A DNA stretch of 57,092 bases from Burkholderia sp. TSV86 (GCF_001522865.1 NZ_LOWB01000036.1:1-57092), one strand, 5' to 3'. Shown: positions 8,575 to 20,222, counted from the first letter of the stretch. Numbers and translations are program-made. The notes: generated by a model from the letters alone, not told the origin.

Positions 8575-10011
8575 TCATTCGACGTGCTCGCCGTGCAGAA
8601 TCACGTCGAGCCCTTCGCGCTCCTCCTCCTCGGTCACCCGCAAGCCGATGACGAGATCGATGAGCTTCAGCAGGATAAAGCTGACGATGCCGCTGTAGAC
8701 CAGCGTAATCGCGACGCCCTTCGCTTGCAGCAGCAGGCTGCCGTCCGCGCCGCCGATATCCTTCACCGCGAACACGCCCGTCAGCAAAGCGCCGAGAATG
8801 CCGCCGACGCCGTGCACGCCGAACGCATCGAGCGAATCGTCGTAGCCGAGCTTCGACTTGAGCCACGTTGCCGACCAGAAGCAGACGACGCCCGCCGCGA
8901 CGCCGATCGCGAGCGCCCCCGCGACGCCGACGAAGCCGGCGGCCGGCGTGATCGCCACGAGCCCCGCCACCGCACCCGACACGATGCCGAGCACCGACGG
9001 CTTGCCCTTGGCGATCCACTCCGCGAACATCCAGCCAAGCGCCGCGCACGCGGTGGCCACTTGCGTCGTCAGCATCGCGAAACCGGCGCGGCCGTCGGCC
9101 GCGACCGCCGAGCCGGCATTGAAGCCGAACCAGCCGACCCACAGCATCGAGCCGCCGATCAACGTCAGCACGAGGTTGTGCGGCGGCATCGCCTCACGGC
9201 CGTAGCCGACGCGCTTGCCGAGCACGAGACACGACACGAGGCCCGCAATGCCCGCATTGATGTGCACGACCGTGCCGCCCGCGAAGTCGAGCACGCCGTC
9301 CGACGACAGCCAGCCGGTCGGCTCCCAGACCATATGCGCCACCGGCACGTAGACGATCAGCGACCAGAGCGTCATGAACACGAGCATCGCCGAGAACTTC
9401 ATCCGGTCGGCGAACGCGCCGCAAATGAGCGCCGGCGTGATGATCGCAAACGTCATCTGATAAACGAAGTAGACGCTTTCCGGAATCGTCGTCGCGAGGT
9501 GGCTTACCGTCAGCGTCGTCGCCTTGTCGCCGCGGATGTAGTTCATGCCCGACAGGAACACCCGCGACAAGCCGCCGATGAAGCCGCTGCCGGGCGTGAA
9601 CGCGAGGCTGTAACCGACCACGGTCCACAGCACCGTGACGATCGCCGTGATCGCGAAGCTCTGCATCACCGTCGCGAGCACGTTCTTCTTGCGGACCATA
9701 CCGCCGTAAAAAAGGGCCAGCCCTGGGATCGTCATGAACAATACGAGTGCGGTCGACGTCAGCATCCACGCGGTGTCGCCCGCGCTGATCTTCGACGCAT
9801 CGACCGAGAACGGCGCGGCGGGCGCGGCCGGGGCGGCGGCGGAGCTTGCCGGCGCGGCGCTCGCGGATGCGGCGTCGGTCGCGGCAGCCGCAGCGCTCGC
9901 CGGCGCGCCGGATGCGGCGGCCGCCGACGCTGCATCGTCGGCCATCGCGGCGCCGATGCCGGCCGCGAGCAGCGAGCCGGCCATCAGCAGGGACATCAGA
10001 ATCTTGCGCAT
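8575..10011 (-). CDS. amtB: Ammonium transporter (Amt family)
   Basis: A 478-residue inner-membrane ammonium channel. Residues 1-25 are a cleavable signal peptide (MRKILMSLLMAGSLLAAG...). Residues about 26-67 are an Ala/Ser/Pro-rich stretch not present in E. coli AmtB and presumably periplasmic. About eleven membrane helices follow, with family motifs DTAWMLTSTALVLFMTIPGL, GAFADRMKF, FAGGTVVHINAGIAGL and GVHGVGGILGALLTG, the last two carrying the pore histidines. It lies 43 bases after glnK; PII binding would block it in nitrogen excess. A sigma-54 promoter upstream of glnK should drive both genes under nitrogen limitation. Confidence 0.96.
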   Translation of the reverse strand: MRKILMSLLMAGSLLAAGIGAAMADDAASAAAASGAPASAAAAATDAASASAAPASSAAAPAAPAAPFSVDASKISAGDTAWMLTSTALVLFMTIPGLALFYGGMVRKKNVLATVMQSFAITAIVTVLWTVVGYSLAFTPGSGFIGGLSRVFLSGMNYIRGDKATTLTVSHLATTIPESVYFVYQMTFAIITPALICGAFADRMKFSAMLVFMTLWSLIVYVPVAHMVWEPTGWLSSDGVLDFAGGTVVHINAGIAGLVSCLVLGKRVGYGREAMPPHNLVLTLIGGSMLWVGWFGFNAGSAVAADGRAGFAMLTTQVATACAALGWMFAEWIAKGKPSVLGIVSGAVAGLVAITPAAGFVGVAGALAIGVAAGVVCFWSATWLKSKLGYDDSLDAFGVHGVGGILGALLTGVFAVKDIGGADGSLLLQAKGVAITLVYSGIVSFILLKLIDLVIGLRVTEEEEREGLDVILHGEHVE

Positions 10012-10054
10012 CTTGGTTTTCCTCTTGTCGTTCGTATGTCTCGTGTCGTTGAAA

Positions 10055-10405
<351 letters not shown>

Positions 10406-10451
10406 CTATGTGGTTGCCCATCGCCGCTGCAATGTGTAGCGGAATATCCTC

Positions 10452-10467
10452 AGCAACTCGCATGCCA
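10452..10467 (-). promoter_or_regulatory. Sigma-54 promoter of glnK-amtB
   Basis: Minus strand TGGCATGCGAGTTGCT: GG and GC are exactly 10 bases apart and the flanks match TGGCAY-N5-TTGCW. Transcription would begin near 10441, giving a leader of about 48 bases. This fits nitrogen-limited expression through an NtrC-type activator. Confidence 0.8.
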
Positions 10468-10724
10468 TGTCGGCAAGCGCCGTGTTGCCAGACTTTCAGG
10501 CGGATTTCGACGATGCGCGCGGGCGCCGCGCCGGCGCATCCCGCCCCTGGCCGAACGGCCAACGTGGACATGGTTGGCTGGCGTACCGAAAGGAAGGTTG
10601 TTAGAGTGCTTGCACGTCCGGCGCACGGCGAACGCGGGTTTCGCGCTCGAATGCCCGGAAAACGGGCCCGCGCACGCACCAACTTCGATCATGTGCATTT
10701 CGCGGGCACGAACGCAACTGCAGT

Positions 10725-10741
10725 TGCACATTTTTTGTGCA
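10725..10741. promoter_or_regulatory. NtrC-type binding site between glnK and ubiK
   Basis: TGCACATTTTTTGTGCA is a perfect TGCAC-N7-GTGCA dyad, the NtrC consensus spacing. It lies about 260 bp upstream of the glnK sigma-54 element and 18 bp before the ubiK start. It overlaps a second perfect 14-bp palindrome, GCAACTGCAGTTGC (10714-10727). Binding is predicted, not shown. Confidence 0.55.
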
Positions 10742-10758
10742 TTCAGAAGGGGAACACC

Positions 10759-11004
10759 ATGAAGCAACCCAGCGACGTTTTCAACGACCTGCAATCGCGC
10801 ATTGGCGATCTGCTGAAAAACTCGCCGGTCAAGGATGTCGAACGCAACGTGAAGGCCGTGCTTTCGCAAGGCTTCTCGAAGCTCGATCTCGTCACCCGCG
10901 AGGAGTTCGACACGCAGTCGCAAGTGCTCGCCCGCACCCGCGCGCGGCTCGAAGAACTCGAAAAGCGCGTCGCCGAACTCGAGCGCAAGCTGACCGAGGC
11001 CTGA
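10759..11004 (+). CDS. ubiK: Ubiquinone biosynthesis accessory factor UbiK (BMFP family)
   Basis: An 81-residue protein of the UbiK/YqiC (BMFP) family, an accessory factor for aerobic ubiquinone synthesis in proteobacteria that forms a trimeric coiled coil. The N-terminal amphipathic helix (QPSDVFNDLQSRIGDLL) precedes a long C-terminal coiled coil ending RLEELEKRVAELERKLTEA. Codon 1 was set at 10759, preceded by AGAAGGGGAA; the longer frame from 10408 has no family similarity. It is divergent from glnK, and an NtrC-like site covers its upstream region. Confidence 0.88.
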   Translation: MKQPSDVFNDLQSRIGDLLKNSPVKDVERNVKAVLSQGFSKLDLVTREEFDTQSQVLARTRARLEELEKRVAELERKLTEA

Positions 11005-11015
11005 TATCGAAGTAC

Positions 11016-11039
11016 GCCGCCGCTCGCCCGAGCGGCGGC
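11016..11039. terminator. 11-bp stem-loop after ubiK
   Basis: GCCGCCGCTCG (11016-11026) pairs with CGAGCGGCGGC (11029-11039) with a 2-base spacer. It starts 11 bases after the ubiK stop. No T-run, so a weak or Rho-assisted stop is the most likely role. Confidence 0.5.
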
Positions 11040-11108
11040 TGAGCAGTCGCAAAATTCGCGCATCGCCGACAAACGCGCATCGAAATCGTTCGTAAACACC
11101 AGAAACCG

Positions 11109-11139
11109 GGGCGGCGCCGATCACCAATCGGCGCCGCCC
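11109..11139. repeat. 13-bp perfect stem-loop just before comM
   Basis: GGGCGGCGCCGAT (11109-11121) and ATCGGCGCCGCCC (11127-11139) are exact complements around a 5-base loop. It ends 24 bases before the comM start, leaving GAGGAG free. It could end ubiK transcription or shape the comM leader. Confidence 0.5.
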
Positions 11140-11163
11140 GTCCGGTCGACGAGGAGTCCGATC

Positions 11164-12870
11164 ATGTCGCTTGCCGTGGTGCGCAGCCGCGCGCCGGCTG
11201 CCGGCCGTGCGCCGGAAGTCACCGTAGAAGTCCATCTCGCCAACGGGTTGCCGTCGTTCTCGATCGTCGGGTTGCCCGATCTCGAAGTTCGCGAAAGCCG
11301 CGAACGCGTGCGCGCCGCGCTGTCGAACTGCGGCTTCGAATTCCCGGTGCGGCGCATTACCGTCAATCTCGCGCCCGCCGATCTGCCGAAGGAGTCGGGC
11401 CGCTTCGATCTGCCGATCGCGCTCGGCATCCTCGCTGCAAGCCAGCAGCTTCCGGCCGGCGCGCTCGAGCATCGCGAATTCGCGGGCGAGCTGTCGCTCA
11501 CCGGCGCGCTACGGCCGATGCGGGGCGCATTCGCAATGGCATGCGGCACCGCGCGCGGCGAACAGCCGGACGCGCCTGAGCCTGCGGCGAGCACGGCGTC
11601 GGAATCCGCGCAGACCGGGGATGCGCTGGCTGCAGTGGCAATACCGGCCGGCATTACGGCGGTCGGAATACCAGCGGCCGGCTCGGCATTGGCCGCGCCC
11701 ATATCGGCCGGATTTGTGCCGGCGTCCCCGTCGCGAACCTGCTGGAGCATCCCGGAACTCTATCTGCCGCTGCCGAGCGCGGCCGAAGCGGCGCTCGTGC
11801 CGGGCGTCACTGTCTACGGGGCGGCCGACCTGCGGGCACTATGCGCACATCTTGCCGGTATGCCGGACGCCAGGCTGTCGCCTATCGCCGCGCCCCGGCT
11901 CGACGAGTTGCCCGATGCGAGCGCGCCGGATCTCGCCGACGTGATCGGCCAGTGCGCCGCGAAGCGCGCGCTCGAAGTCGCCGCGGCGGGCGGCCATCAC
12001 ATGCTGATGATCGGCCCGCCGGGGGCGGGCAAATCGATGCTGGCCGCGCGGTTGCCCGGCTTGCTGCCGCCGTTGACCGACGACGAGGCGCTGACGTCGG
12101 CAGCCATCCTTTCGTCGAGCCGCGCGGGTTTCTCGCCCGCGCAGTGGCGGCGGCGCCCGTTTCGTGCACCGCATCACTCGTCGAGCCCAGCCGCGCTCGT
12201 CGGCGGCCGCAATCCGCCTCAACCGGGCGAAATCACGCTCGCGCATCTCGGCGTGCTGTTTCTCGATGAACTGCCCGAATTCGATCGGAACGTGCTCGAG
12301 ACGCTGCGCGAGCCGCTCGAAGCAGGGCACATCACGATCTCGCGCGCCGCGCTGCAGGCGGATTTCCCCGCCGCGTGCCAGCTCATCGCCGCAATGAATC
12401 CGTGCCCGTGCGGCTGGCGCGGCGATCCATCAGGCCGCTGCCGCTGTTCGCCGGACGCCGCCGCGCGTTATCTGCGCAAATTGTCCGGGCCGCTCGTCGA
12501 CCGGATCGACATCCAGATCGAGCTTCCCGCACTGACGCCCGCTGAACTCGCCGAGCGTTCGCCCGCGACGCGCGAGCCAAGTGCGGCGGTGGCGGAGCGC
12601 GTCGCGCGGGCGCGCGAGCGTCAATTCGCGCGCCAACGCAAGACCAACCACCTGCTGACCGGCCGGGAAACCGATGCGTTCTGCCGCCCGGACAGCGCGG
12701 GCGAAACGCTACTGCGCGAGGCGGGCGAGCGCTTCGGCTGGTCGGCGCGCGCGTATTACCGGGTGCTGAGGGTCGCGCGCACGATCGCGGATCTGGCGGG
12801 CGACGATTCGGCAAATTCGGGACATATCGCTGAGGCGATTCGGTATCGGCGAGCTTTTTCGCCTGGTTGA
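11164..12870 (+). CDS. comM: ComM/YifB family Mg-chelatase-like AAA+ ATPase
   Basis: A 568-residue AAA+ hexameric helicase of the ComM family, which promotes branch migration during integration of DNA taken up in natural transformation. The N-terminal ComM domain (1-125) precedes the Mg-chelatase AAA core: Walker A GPPGAGKS at 284-291, Walker B LDELPEFDRNVLETLREPLE, and the Cys-rich block NPCPCGWRGDPSGRCRC. Family members are usually about 500-510 residues. The excess sits at about 128-195, an Ala/Pro/Gly-rich insertion between two conserved strands of the N-terminal domain, in frame and without a stop. The start ATG has GAGGAG upstream. Neighbours give no operon. Confidence 0.93.
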   Translation: MSLAVVRSRAPAAGRAPEVTVEVHLANGLPSFSIVGLPDLEVRESRERVRAALSNCGFEFPVRRITVNLAPADLPKESGRFDLPIALGILAASQQLPAGALEHREFAGELSLTGALRPMRGAFAMACGTARGEQPDAPEPAASTASESAQTGDALAAVAIPAGITAVGIPAAGSALAAPISAGFVPASPSRTCWSIPELYLPLPSAAEAALVPGVTVYGAADLRALCAHLAGMPDARLSPIAAPRLDELPDASAPDLADVIGQCAAKRALEVAAAGGHHMLMIGPPGAGKSMLAARLPGLLPPLTDDEALTSAAILSSSRAGFSPAQWRRRPFRAPHHSSSPAALVGGRNPPQPGEITLAHLGVLFLDELPEFDRNVLETLREPLEAGHITISRAALQADFPAACQLIAAMNPCPCGWRGDPSGRCRCSPDAAARYLRKLSGPLVDRIDIQIELPALTPAELAERSPATREPSAAVAERVARARERQFARQRKTNHLLTGRETDAFCRPDSAGETLLREAGERFGWSARAYYRVLRVARTIADLAGDDSANSGHIAEAIRYRRAFSPG

Positions 12871-13246
12871 GGCCCCACATCAGCTTGCGATTACCGCGGC
12901 CGGTTCGTATTGCCGGCAGGCATCACAGCAAAAATTTCGATGTCAAGACTTGACTTATGCACAATTGCCGACATCCGGGGGGTATGCCGCGCATGCCAGC
13001 CATCACTTGAAGCTCCTTCTACAATGCATTGATTTATATATGTTTTTTTGGGTGCCAAGATTCCGGGCAAACTAACTGAAAGACGCTCTGGCGGGCGTTT
13101 GCCGAGCGCTCGTCAAACTTTTCAACATAGTTATCCACAGTCTCTGTGGGTAACCGAAAAAACCCCGTAAAATCCGCCGACTAGCCACCATTCTTGCGAA
13201 GGAACTTTCAGTCCGAAGCTCACTCTTAGGGCCCCGATTTGCCGGT
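12871..13246. other. 376-bp gap with clustered DnaA-box-like sites and an A+T-rich block
   Basis: No gene is supported. TTATGCACA at 12955-12963 and TTATCCACA at 13131-13139 match the DnaA-box consensus TTATNCACA exactly. A near match in the opposite orientation, TGTGGGTAA, is at 13145-13153; it forms an imperfect inverted repeat with the second box (13130-13154). An A+T block (GATTTATATATG then T7) lies near 13031-13050. GTCAAGACTTGAC (12942-12954) is a perfect 6-1-6 dyad next to the first box. It lies between the comM stop and the convergent lipoprotein gene. Confidence 0.5.
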
Positions 13247-13855
13247 TCAATCGAGCTTCAACGAGCCGAAAAATTGTTCGCGCGGCTCATCGGGCAGCGG
13301 CGCATCGGAGATCGCGACCGCCTGATAGACATGCCGGCCACGCGCAACGAAGCGCGCGATTACAGTTTTCGGGGCGAGCGCATCGCTGCCCGATTCCGGC
13401 GTCCCACTCATCCTCAGCTCAGTGCCCGCGGCCTGCCCGCCCGCCGCGAGCGGCACGAGCACCGCCCGCTCGGCCGGCTGCGCGCGAAGGTTGCGTGCCA
13501 AACCGGCACGCAGGTAGTCCAGCACGGCATGCTGGGTTGCATCGCGATCGTCCGGCAGCATGACCGTGCCGACCGCGAATACCGCTCCGCCGACGTGCGC
13601 CGCCTGCATCCGCATCTTCATCGGCACGCCAGCGATGGTGATCGCATGTTCGTCGGCAGTGGGTTTCGCGGGCAGATCGATCGTGTAGCCCGCATCGCTG
13701 TGTAGCGTGCGCCAGTCATAAGCGGGCGAGCACGCGGCAAGCGCGGCGAGCACCCCCAGTACGACCGCCGCGCGACGCGCGCGGGCGGAAAACGGGGCGC
13801 GCAAACGTCCCGGCCGGGGACACGGGCGGGCGAGATGAAAACCAATACGGATCAT
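13247..13855 (-). CDS. Putative lipoprotein of unknown function
   Basis: A 202-residue predicted lipoprotein. A positively charged start (MIRIGFHLARPCPRPGRLR) is followed by a hydrophobic segment and the lipobox LAACS near residues 39-43. The mature part begins YDWRTLHSDAGYTIDLPAKP and has no motif I can assign to a catalytic family. It has repeated hydrophobic strands (GVPMKMRMQAAHVGGAVFAVG), suggesting a small beta-rich periplasmic domain. The start at 13855 was preferred to one at 14005 because the longer frame puts about 50 charged residues before the signal. It is divergent from the TlpA-like gene and convergent with comM. Confidence 0.7.
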   Translation of the reverse strand: MIRIGFHLARPCPRPGRLRAPFSARARRAAVVLGVLAALAACSPAYDWRTLHSDAGYTIDLPAKPTADEHAITIAGVPMKMRMQAAHVGGAVFAVGTVMLPDDRDATQHAVLDYLRAGLARNLRAQPAERAVLVPLAAGGQAAGTELRMSGTPESGSDALAPKTVIARFVARGRHVYQAVAISDAPLPDEPREQFFGSLKLD

Positions 13856-14136
13856 GGGCGGAAAAGGGCAATCCGAACGACTGCCTCGAAATCGAATCAG
13901 CAGAAAAATAGGCCGCGTTATTATCGCCGGATGCGCATCGCTCGGCGCTTGATGTCCGATGGCGCGCCTCGGCCTTCGGCCGCGACCGGTGCCGGCCGTT
14001 GCCATCGGCCACTGCCACTGCCGCCACCATCGCCATCGCCCCCCGCCGATTGACGGTACAATACGCGCCGTTCCATTCGTCAGTCACCACGCAGCACGAC
14101 CGGCGTGCATTCGCCGGCATCCGAGAGGTTCCGCAG

Positions 14137-14658
14137 ATGAGTCCCGCTCCCGCCAATCGCCGCAGTCCTTTGCGCTTCGTCGCGATCGCTGTTGCCGCCG
14201 TCGCCATCGGCATCGCCGGCTATTTCGCGGTCAACGGCAAGTCGAGCGCGCCCGAGGCGACGTTCACGCTGCTGTCCGGCCAAAAGCTTTCCACCGATGC
14301 TGATCTGAAAGGTAAGGTCTATCTCGTCAATTTTTGGGCGACGAGCTGCGAGACTTGCATGAAGGAAATGCCGCAGATGGTCGACACGTACAACCGCTTC
14401 AAGGGCAAGGGTGTCGAATTCGTCGCGGTGGCGATGAACTACGATCCGCCGATGTACGTCGCGAACTACACGCAAACGCGTCAGTTGCCGTTCAAAGTCG
14501 CACTCGACGACGGCAGCGTCGCGAAACAGTTCGGCAACGTCCAGCTCACGCCGACGACCTTCGTGATCGGCAAGGACGGCAAGATCCTGAAGCGCTACGT
14601 CGGCGCGCCGCAGTTCGCGGAACTCGACGCACTGCTGCAAAAGGCTCTCGACGCCTGA
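14137..14658 (+). CDS. TlpA/ResA-like membrane-anchored thioredoxin
   Basis: A 173-residue thiol-disulfide oxidoreductase. A single N-terminal hydrophobic segment (about 12-32) anchors a thioredoxin-fold domain in the periplasm. The redox motif is WATSCETCMKEMP, with Cys71 and Cys74 (CETC in place of the common CxPC). The cis-proline region LTPTTFVIGKDG is intact. TlpA/ResA/CcmG relatives reduce apocytochrome c or other periplasmic thiols; the substrate here is unknown and no cytochrome gene is adjacent. The ATG has GAGAGG upstream. The longer frame from 13999 was rejected because it would bury the membrane anchor. Confidence 0.88.
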   Translation: MSPAPANRRSPLRFVAIAVAAVAIGIAGYFAVNGKSSAPEATFTLLSGQKLSTDADLKGKVYLVNFWATSCETCMKEMPQMVDTYNRFKGKGVEFVAVAMNYDPPMYVANYTQTRQLPFKVALDDGSVAKQFGNVQLTPTTFVIGKDGKILKRYVGAPQFAELDALLQKALDA

Positions 14659-14686
14659 GCGGCGGCCCACGAGTCGCCAAAGAGCC

Positions 14687-14727
14687 GCCGCGATCCGCCG
14701 GGGGAGCGCCGCGATCCGCCGGGGGAG
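14687..14727. repeat. Two tandem copies of a 21-bp unit
   Basis: GCCGCGATCCGCCGGGGGAG occurs at 14687-14706 and again, identical, at 14708-14727. It lies 29 bases after the stop of the TlpA-like gene. A short variable-number repeat is likely. Confidence 0.7.
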
Positions 14728-15003
14728 AATAGCGGCCGCTGGCCGATGCACGCAGATCGACGCGAAATTTGCCGATTGGCAGGCAGCGGCGAAATCTGGC
14801 GAGACTGGACGACACCCCGCCCCAGATAAATCGAGCGGCATCGCACATCTACCGCCGTGCGCGGTGCGCTTGCCCACGCGGCAGATTGCGCGGCACGCTT
14901 TCACCGAAGCGGACTTCCGAATCGAAAAGCGCCGTTATCTCGCGCGCAAAAACGTTCGCGCCATGACGTATTTCCGCCGCCCTGCGTGGCCGGCGCCGGC
15001 TTT

Positions 15004-15033
15004 CAAAAAGCGCCGCGCGCCGCCGTCGGCGCG
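15004..15033 (-). terminator. Possible terminator of dctD
   Basis: Read on the minus strand, GCGCCG and CGGCGC pair around an 11-base loop and are followed by TTTTTG. It lies 20 bases after the dctD stop. Other G+C pairings compete, so confidence is moderate. Confidence 0.45.
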
Positions 15034-15053
15034 TGAACCTGGGCGGGCGCGCA

Positions 15054-16409
15054 TCAACGCTCCGTGTCGCCTTTCGCCGACAGCCCGTAGCGCTTCATCT
15101 TCTCGTAGAGCGTCGCCTTGCCGACGTGCAGTTTGTCGGCCGTCGCGGCGACGACGCCTCCGGTGCGATTCAACGTCTCGGCGATCACCGCGCGTTCGAA
15201 CTGCTCGACCCGCTCCTTCAGCGACTGCTCGGCATCGCGTCCGTCTTCCGCGTGAGTGCCGCTCGCGATGTCTTCGGTGACGCCGAGCACGAAGCGATCA
15301 GCCGCGTTGCGCAGCTCGCGCACGTTACCGGGCCAATCGCGCTGCATCAGGTCCGCGCGCTGGCGGTCGGTGAGCAGCGGCGCAGGCCGGCCATAGCGCA
15401 CGGCCGCATCGAGCATGAAATGCTCGAACAGCGGCACGATGTCCTCGCGGCGCTCGGCAAGCGGCGGCAGCGCGATCGTCACGACGTTCAGCCGGTACAG
15501 CAGATCGCGCCGGAACGTGCCCGCCGCGACGTGCTCGCTCATATCGCCCTTTGCCGCGGCAACGACGCGGCAATCGACACGAATCGGCTGATTCGAGCCG
15601 AGCCGTTCGAGCACGCCGTCTTGCAGCACGCGCAGCAGTTTCACCTGCAACGCGAGCGGCATGCTTTCGATCTCGTCGAGAAACAGCGTGCCGCCCGACG
15701 CATATTCGAGCTTGCCGATCCGCCGCTTCGCCGCGCCAGTGAACGCGCCGGGCTCGTAGCCGAACATCTCCGATTCGAACATCGGTTCCGGCAGCGCGCC
15801 GCAGTTGACCGCGATGAACGGCTTGTCGCGGCGCGGCGACAGCTCATGCAGGCTGCGCGCGATCAGCTCCTTGCCCGCGCCGGTATCGCCGTTGATGAGC
15901 ACGGACGCGTCGGTCGGCGCGATGTTCGCGATCAGCCGCCTCACCTGCTCGATCGCGGGGCTGCGGCCGATGATGCGCGGCGCGACGACGCCCTGCCCCG
16001 CCAGTTCGCGCCGCAGCGCGTGATTTTCGAGTACGAGCGCGCGGCGTTCGAGCGCGCGGCGCACCGATTCGGTCAACCGCTCGGTCGCGAACGGCTTCTC
16101 GATGAAGTCATACGCGCCGTCGCGCATCGCCTGCACGGCCATCGAGATGTCGCCATGCCCGGTGACCAGCACGACGGGCACGTCATGCCCGCGCTCGCGG
16201 CATTGCGCGAGCAGATCGAGGCCGCTCGCGCCGGGCAGGCGGATGTCGGACACGATCACGCCGGCCGCATCGCCCGCGATCGCCTTGTCGGCTGCTTCGA
16301 CCGAGCCGAACCCGGCGACGTCGAACCCGGCGAGTTGCAGGCTCTGCACGCTCGCGCGGCGCACGAGTTCGTCGTCTTCGATATAGATCACTTGCAGGCG
16401 GTTCGCCAT
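15054..16409 (-). CDS. dctD: Sigma-54-dependent response regulator, DctD-like
   Basis: A 451-residue NtrC-family activator, the probable response regulator for C4-dicarboxylate uptake. The receiver domain (about 5-120) has Asp55 in IVSDIRLPG and the switch Lys in DFIEKPF. The AAA+ domain (about 145-370) carries Walker A GDTGAGKE at 174-181 and the sigma-54 contact loop GAFTGA at 221-226. The C-terminal Fis-type helix-turn-helix contains [20 protein letters not shown]. The ATG at 16409 was chosen over a TTG at 16421. It lies 34 bases after the sensor kinase gene, and dctA precedes both. The kinase context and the sigma-54 element before dctA support the name. Confidence 0.9.
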   Translation of the reverse strand: MANRLQVIYIEDDELVRRASVQSLQLAGFDVAGFGSVEAADKAIAGDAAGVIVSDIRLPGASGLDLLAQCRERGHDVPVVLVTGHGDISMAVQAMRDGAYDFIEKPFATERLTESVRRALERRALVLENHALRRELAGQGVVAPRIIGRSPAIEQVRRLIANIAPTDASVLINGDTGAGKELIARSLHELSPRRDKPFIAVNCGALPEPMFESEMFGYEPGAFTGAAKRRIGKLEYASGGTLFLDEIESMPLALQVKLLRVLQDGVLERLGSNQPIRVDCRVVAAAKGDMSEHVAAGTFRRDLLYRLNVVTIALPPLAERREDIVPLFEHFMLDAAVRYGRPAPLLTDRQRADLMQRDWPGNVRELRNAADRFVLGVTEDIASGTHAEDGRDAEQSLKERVEQFERAVIAETLNRTGGVVAATADKLHVGKATLYEKMKRYGLSAKGDTER

Positions 16410-16443
16410 CTCGTCACCCAATGATGCTTTTGGTTCCCGCCGC

Positions 16444-18417
<1,974 letters not shown>

Positions 18418-18769
18418 GGTGGCGTCTTCCGGGCGGTAGGAATCGGTTATTGTGGCATAGCGGCCGCGCCGGAGCGCTGCGCCGCGCAATCGCGCCGCAT
18501 CGGACGGGCCGGGCTCGGCAGCATTACGTCCGACGGCGCGGCACTCGAGCGGCGCTGCGCCGCGCCGGCCGGGCTCGGTCTGGCCCGTCGATGCAACCGC
18601 GCTCGCGCCGCGTATGCCCGGCTCGAGCCGCCGTTGGCCAAGCGCGCACGTGTCGGCCCGCGTCGATTCAGCGCCGCCCGCGCCGTCGCAAGCCCGCTCG
18701 CCCCCATCAGGCCGGCCTTCGCACGGCGGCGCAGGCGCCGCCGGACGCCCCGCCGCCTCGCCGCGCACG
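18418..18769. other. 352-bp gap between dctA and dctB
   Basis: No gene, terminator or convincing promoter is visible. The sequence is very G+C-rich and open in several frames. Whether dctB is read through from dctA or has its own promoter cannot be told. Confidence 0.4.
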
Positions 18770-20056
18770 TCAGACCTGCGCGGTCTCGCCTGCCGCCTCT
18801 TGGCCGTGCCCGGACAGCGCCGCCTGCAGCTTCGCGCGGTCCAGTTCCTTTTCCCACGCGGATACGACGACCGTCGCAACACCATTGCCGACGATGTTCG
18901 TCAACGCGCGGCACTCGCTCATGAAGCGATCGATGCCAAGAATCAGCACCATGCCCGACAGCGGAATAGTCGGCACCACGGCGAGCGTTGCGGCAAGCGT
19001 GATGAAACCCGCGCCCGTCACGCCGCTCGCGCCCTTCGACGTCAGCATCGCGACCGCGAGCAGAGTGAGCTGCTGCATCCACGTCAGCTCGATGTTGGTC
19101 GCCTGCGCGATGAACAGCACGGCCATCGTCATGTAGATGTTGGTGCCGTCGAGATTGAACGAATAGCCGGTCGGCACGACGAGGCCGACGACCGAGCGCG
19201 AGCAGCCGGCTTTCTCGAGCTTCTCCATCAGTTGCGGCAGCGCCGCTTCGGACGAACTCGTGCCAAGCACGATCAGCAGTTCTTCCTTGATGTAGCCGAT
19301 GAAACGGATAATCGAGAAACCGGTGAAACGCGCAACCGCGCCGAGCACGACAAGCACGAATACGACCGACGTCAGGTAGAACGTGCCGATCAGCTTCAAC
19401 AGCGGCACGAGCGAGCCGACGCCGTATTTGCCGATCGTGAACGCCATTGCGCCGAACGCGCCGATCGGCGCGAGCTTGGTGACGATATGGACGATGCCGA
19501 ACAGCACGCGGGTGATGCCGTCGATGAAATCGGTGACCGCGCGGCCGCGCTCGCCGAGATGCGCGAGCACGCTGCCGAACAGCAGCGCGATCAGCAGGAT
19601 CTGCAGGATCTCGCCTTGTGCGAACGCGTCGACCATCGTGTTCGGGATGATGTGCAGCAGGAAATCGACCGTCGACTGGCCGTGCGCCTTCGCCGCATAC
19701 GACGCCACTTCCTTGCCGTTGAGCGTTGCCGGATCGATGTTGAAGCCGGCGCCCGGGCGCAGCAGGTGCGTGGCCGCGAGACCGAGCACGAGCGCGAAGG
19801 TCGACACGATCTCGAAGTAAAGCAGCGCCTTGCCGCCGACGCGCCCGACCTTCTTCATGTCCTGCATCCCGGCGATGCCGGTGACGACCGTGCAGAAGAT
19901 GATCGGCCCGATCACCATCTTGATCAGCTTGATGAAGCCGTCGCCGAGCGGCTTCATGTCGATCGCGAGCGACGGATAGTAGTGGCCGAGGATCACGCCG
20001 ACGACGATGGCGAAAATCACCTGCACATAAAGCACTTTATAGAAAGGTTTCTTCAC
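18770..20056 (-). CDS. dctA: C4-dicarboxylate:cation symporter DctA
   Basis: A 428-residue symporter of the DAACS family importing succinate, fumarate and malate across the inner membrane. It begins [20 protein letters not shown]. The serine-rich re-entrant loop is [20 protein letters not shown] and the conserved [20 protein letters not shown] motif binds cation. [16 protein letters not shown] residues appear as [19 protein letters not shown]. Full length for the family. It is the first gene of dctA-dctB-dctD, with its own sigma-54 element 433 bases upstream and hairpin repeats within the predicted leader. Confidence 0.96.
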   Translation of the reverse strand: MKKPFYKVLYVQVIFAIVVGVILGHYYPSLAIDMKPLGDGFIKLIKMVIGPIIFCTVVTGIAGMQDMKKVGRVGGKALLYFEIVSTFALVLGLAATHLLRPGAGFNIDPATLNGKEVASYAAKAHGQSTVDFLLHIIPNTMVDAFAQGEILQILLIALLFGSVLAHLGERGRAVTDFIDGITRVLFGIVHIVTKLAPIGAFGAMAFTIGKYGVGSLVPLLKLIGTFYLTSVVFVLVVLGAVARFTGFSIIRFIGYIKEELLIVLGTSSSEAALPQLMEKLEKAGCSRSVVGLVVPTGYSFNLDGTNIYMTMAVLFIAQATNIELTWMQQLTLLAVAMLTSKGASGVTGAGFITLAATLAVVPTIPLSGMVLILGIDRFMSECRALTNIVGNGVATVVVSAWEKELDRAKLQAALSGHGQEAAGETAQV

Positions 20057-20222
20057 GATGGTTCCGCAGAAGGGAGGATGAATCGGGAACGGGTGGCGTC
20101 ACGCGCGCGGGCGAATGTCAGGGGAACGCCATTCGCCCGCGCGGCTGCCGTGCCGCAACAAGCGGTGGCCTCAGGAAATCCTGGGGGGATGGATGGCAGT
20201 GGTCATCGATTGTCTCCTTGTC

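Larger units (their letters stand above)
14659..15053. other. 395-bp gap between convergent tlpA-like gene and dctD
   Basis: No gene is supported. It contains a 21-bp tandem duplication (next entry) and a G+C hairpin next to dctD. Short frames here have no recognisable similarity. Confidence 0.45.

Noticed and set aside
12871..13246. This region as the main chromosome origin
   Set aside because: No dnaA, rpmH or other origin-linked gene is near and the boxes are few; kept only as a finding about DnaA-like sites.
18453..18468. TGGCAT-N5-CCGC on the plus strand, resembling a sigma-54 element
   Set aside because: The -12 part is CCGC rather than TTGC and it points away from any plausible gene.
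20161..20210. Alternative sigma-54-like GG...GC in the region just before dctA
   Set aside because: Spacing between GG and GC is 12 rather than 10 bases.
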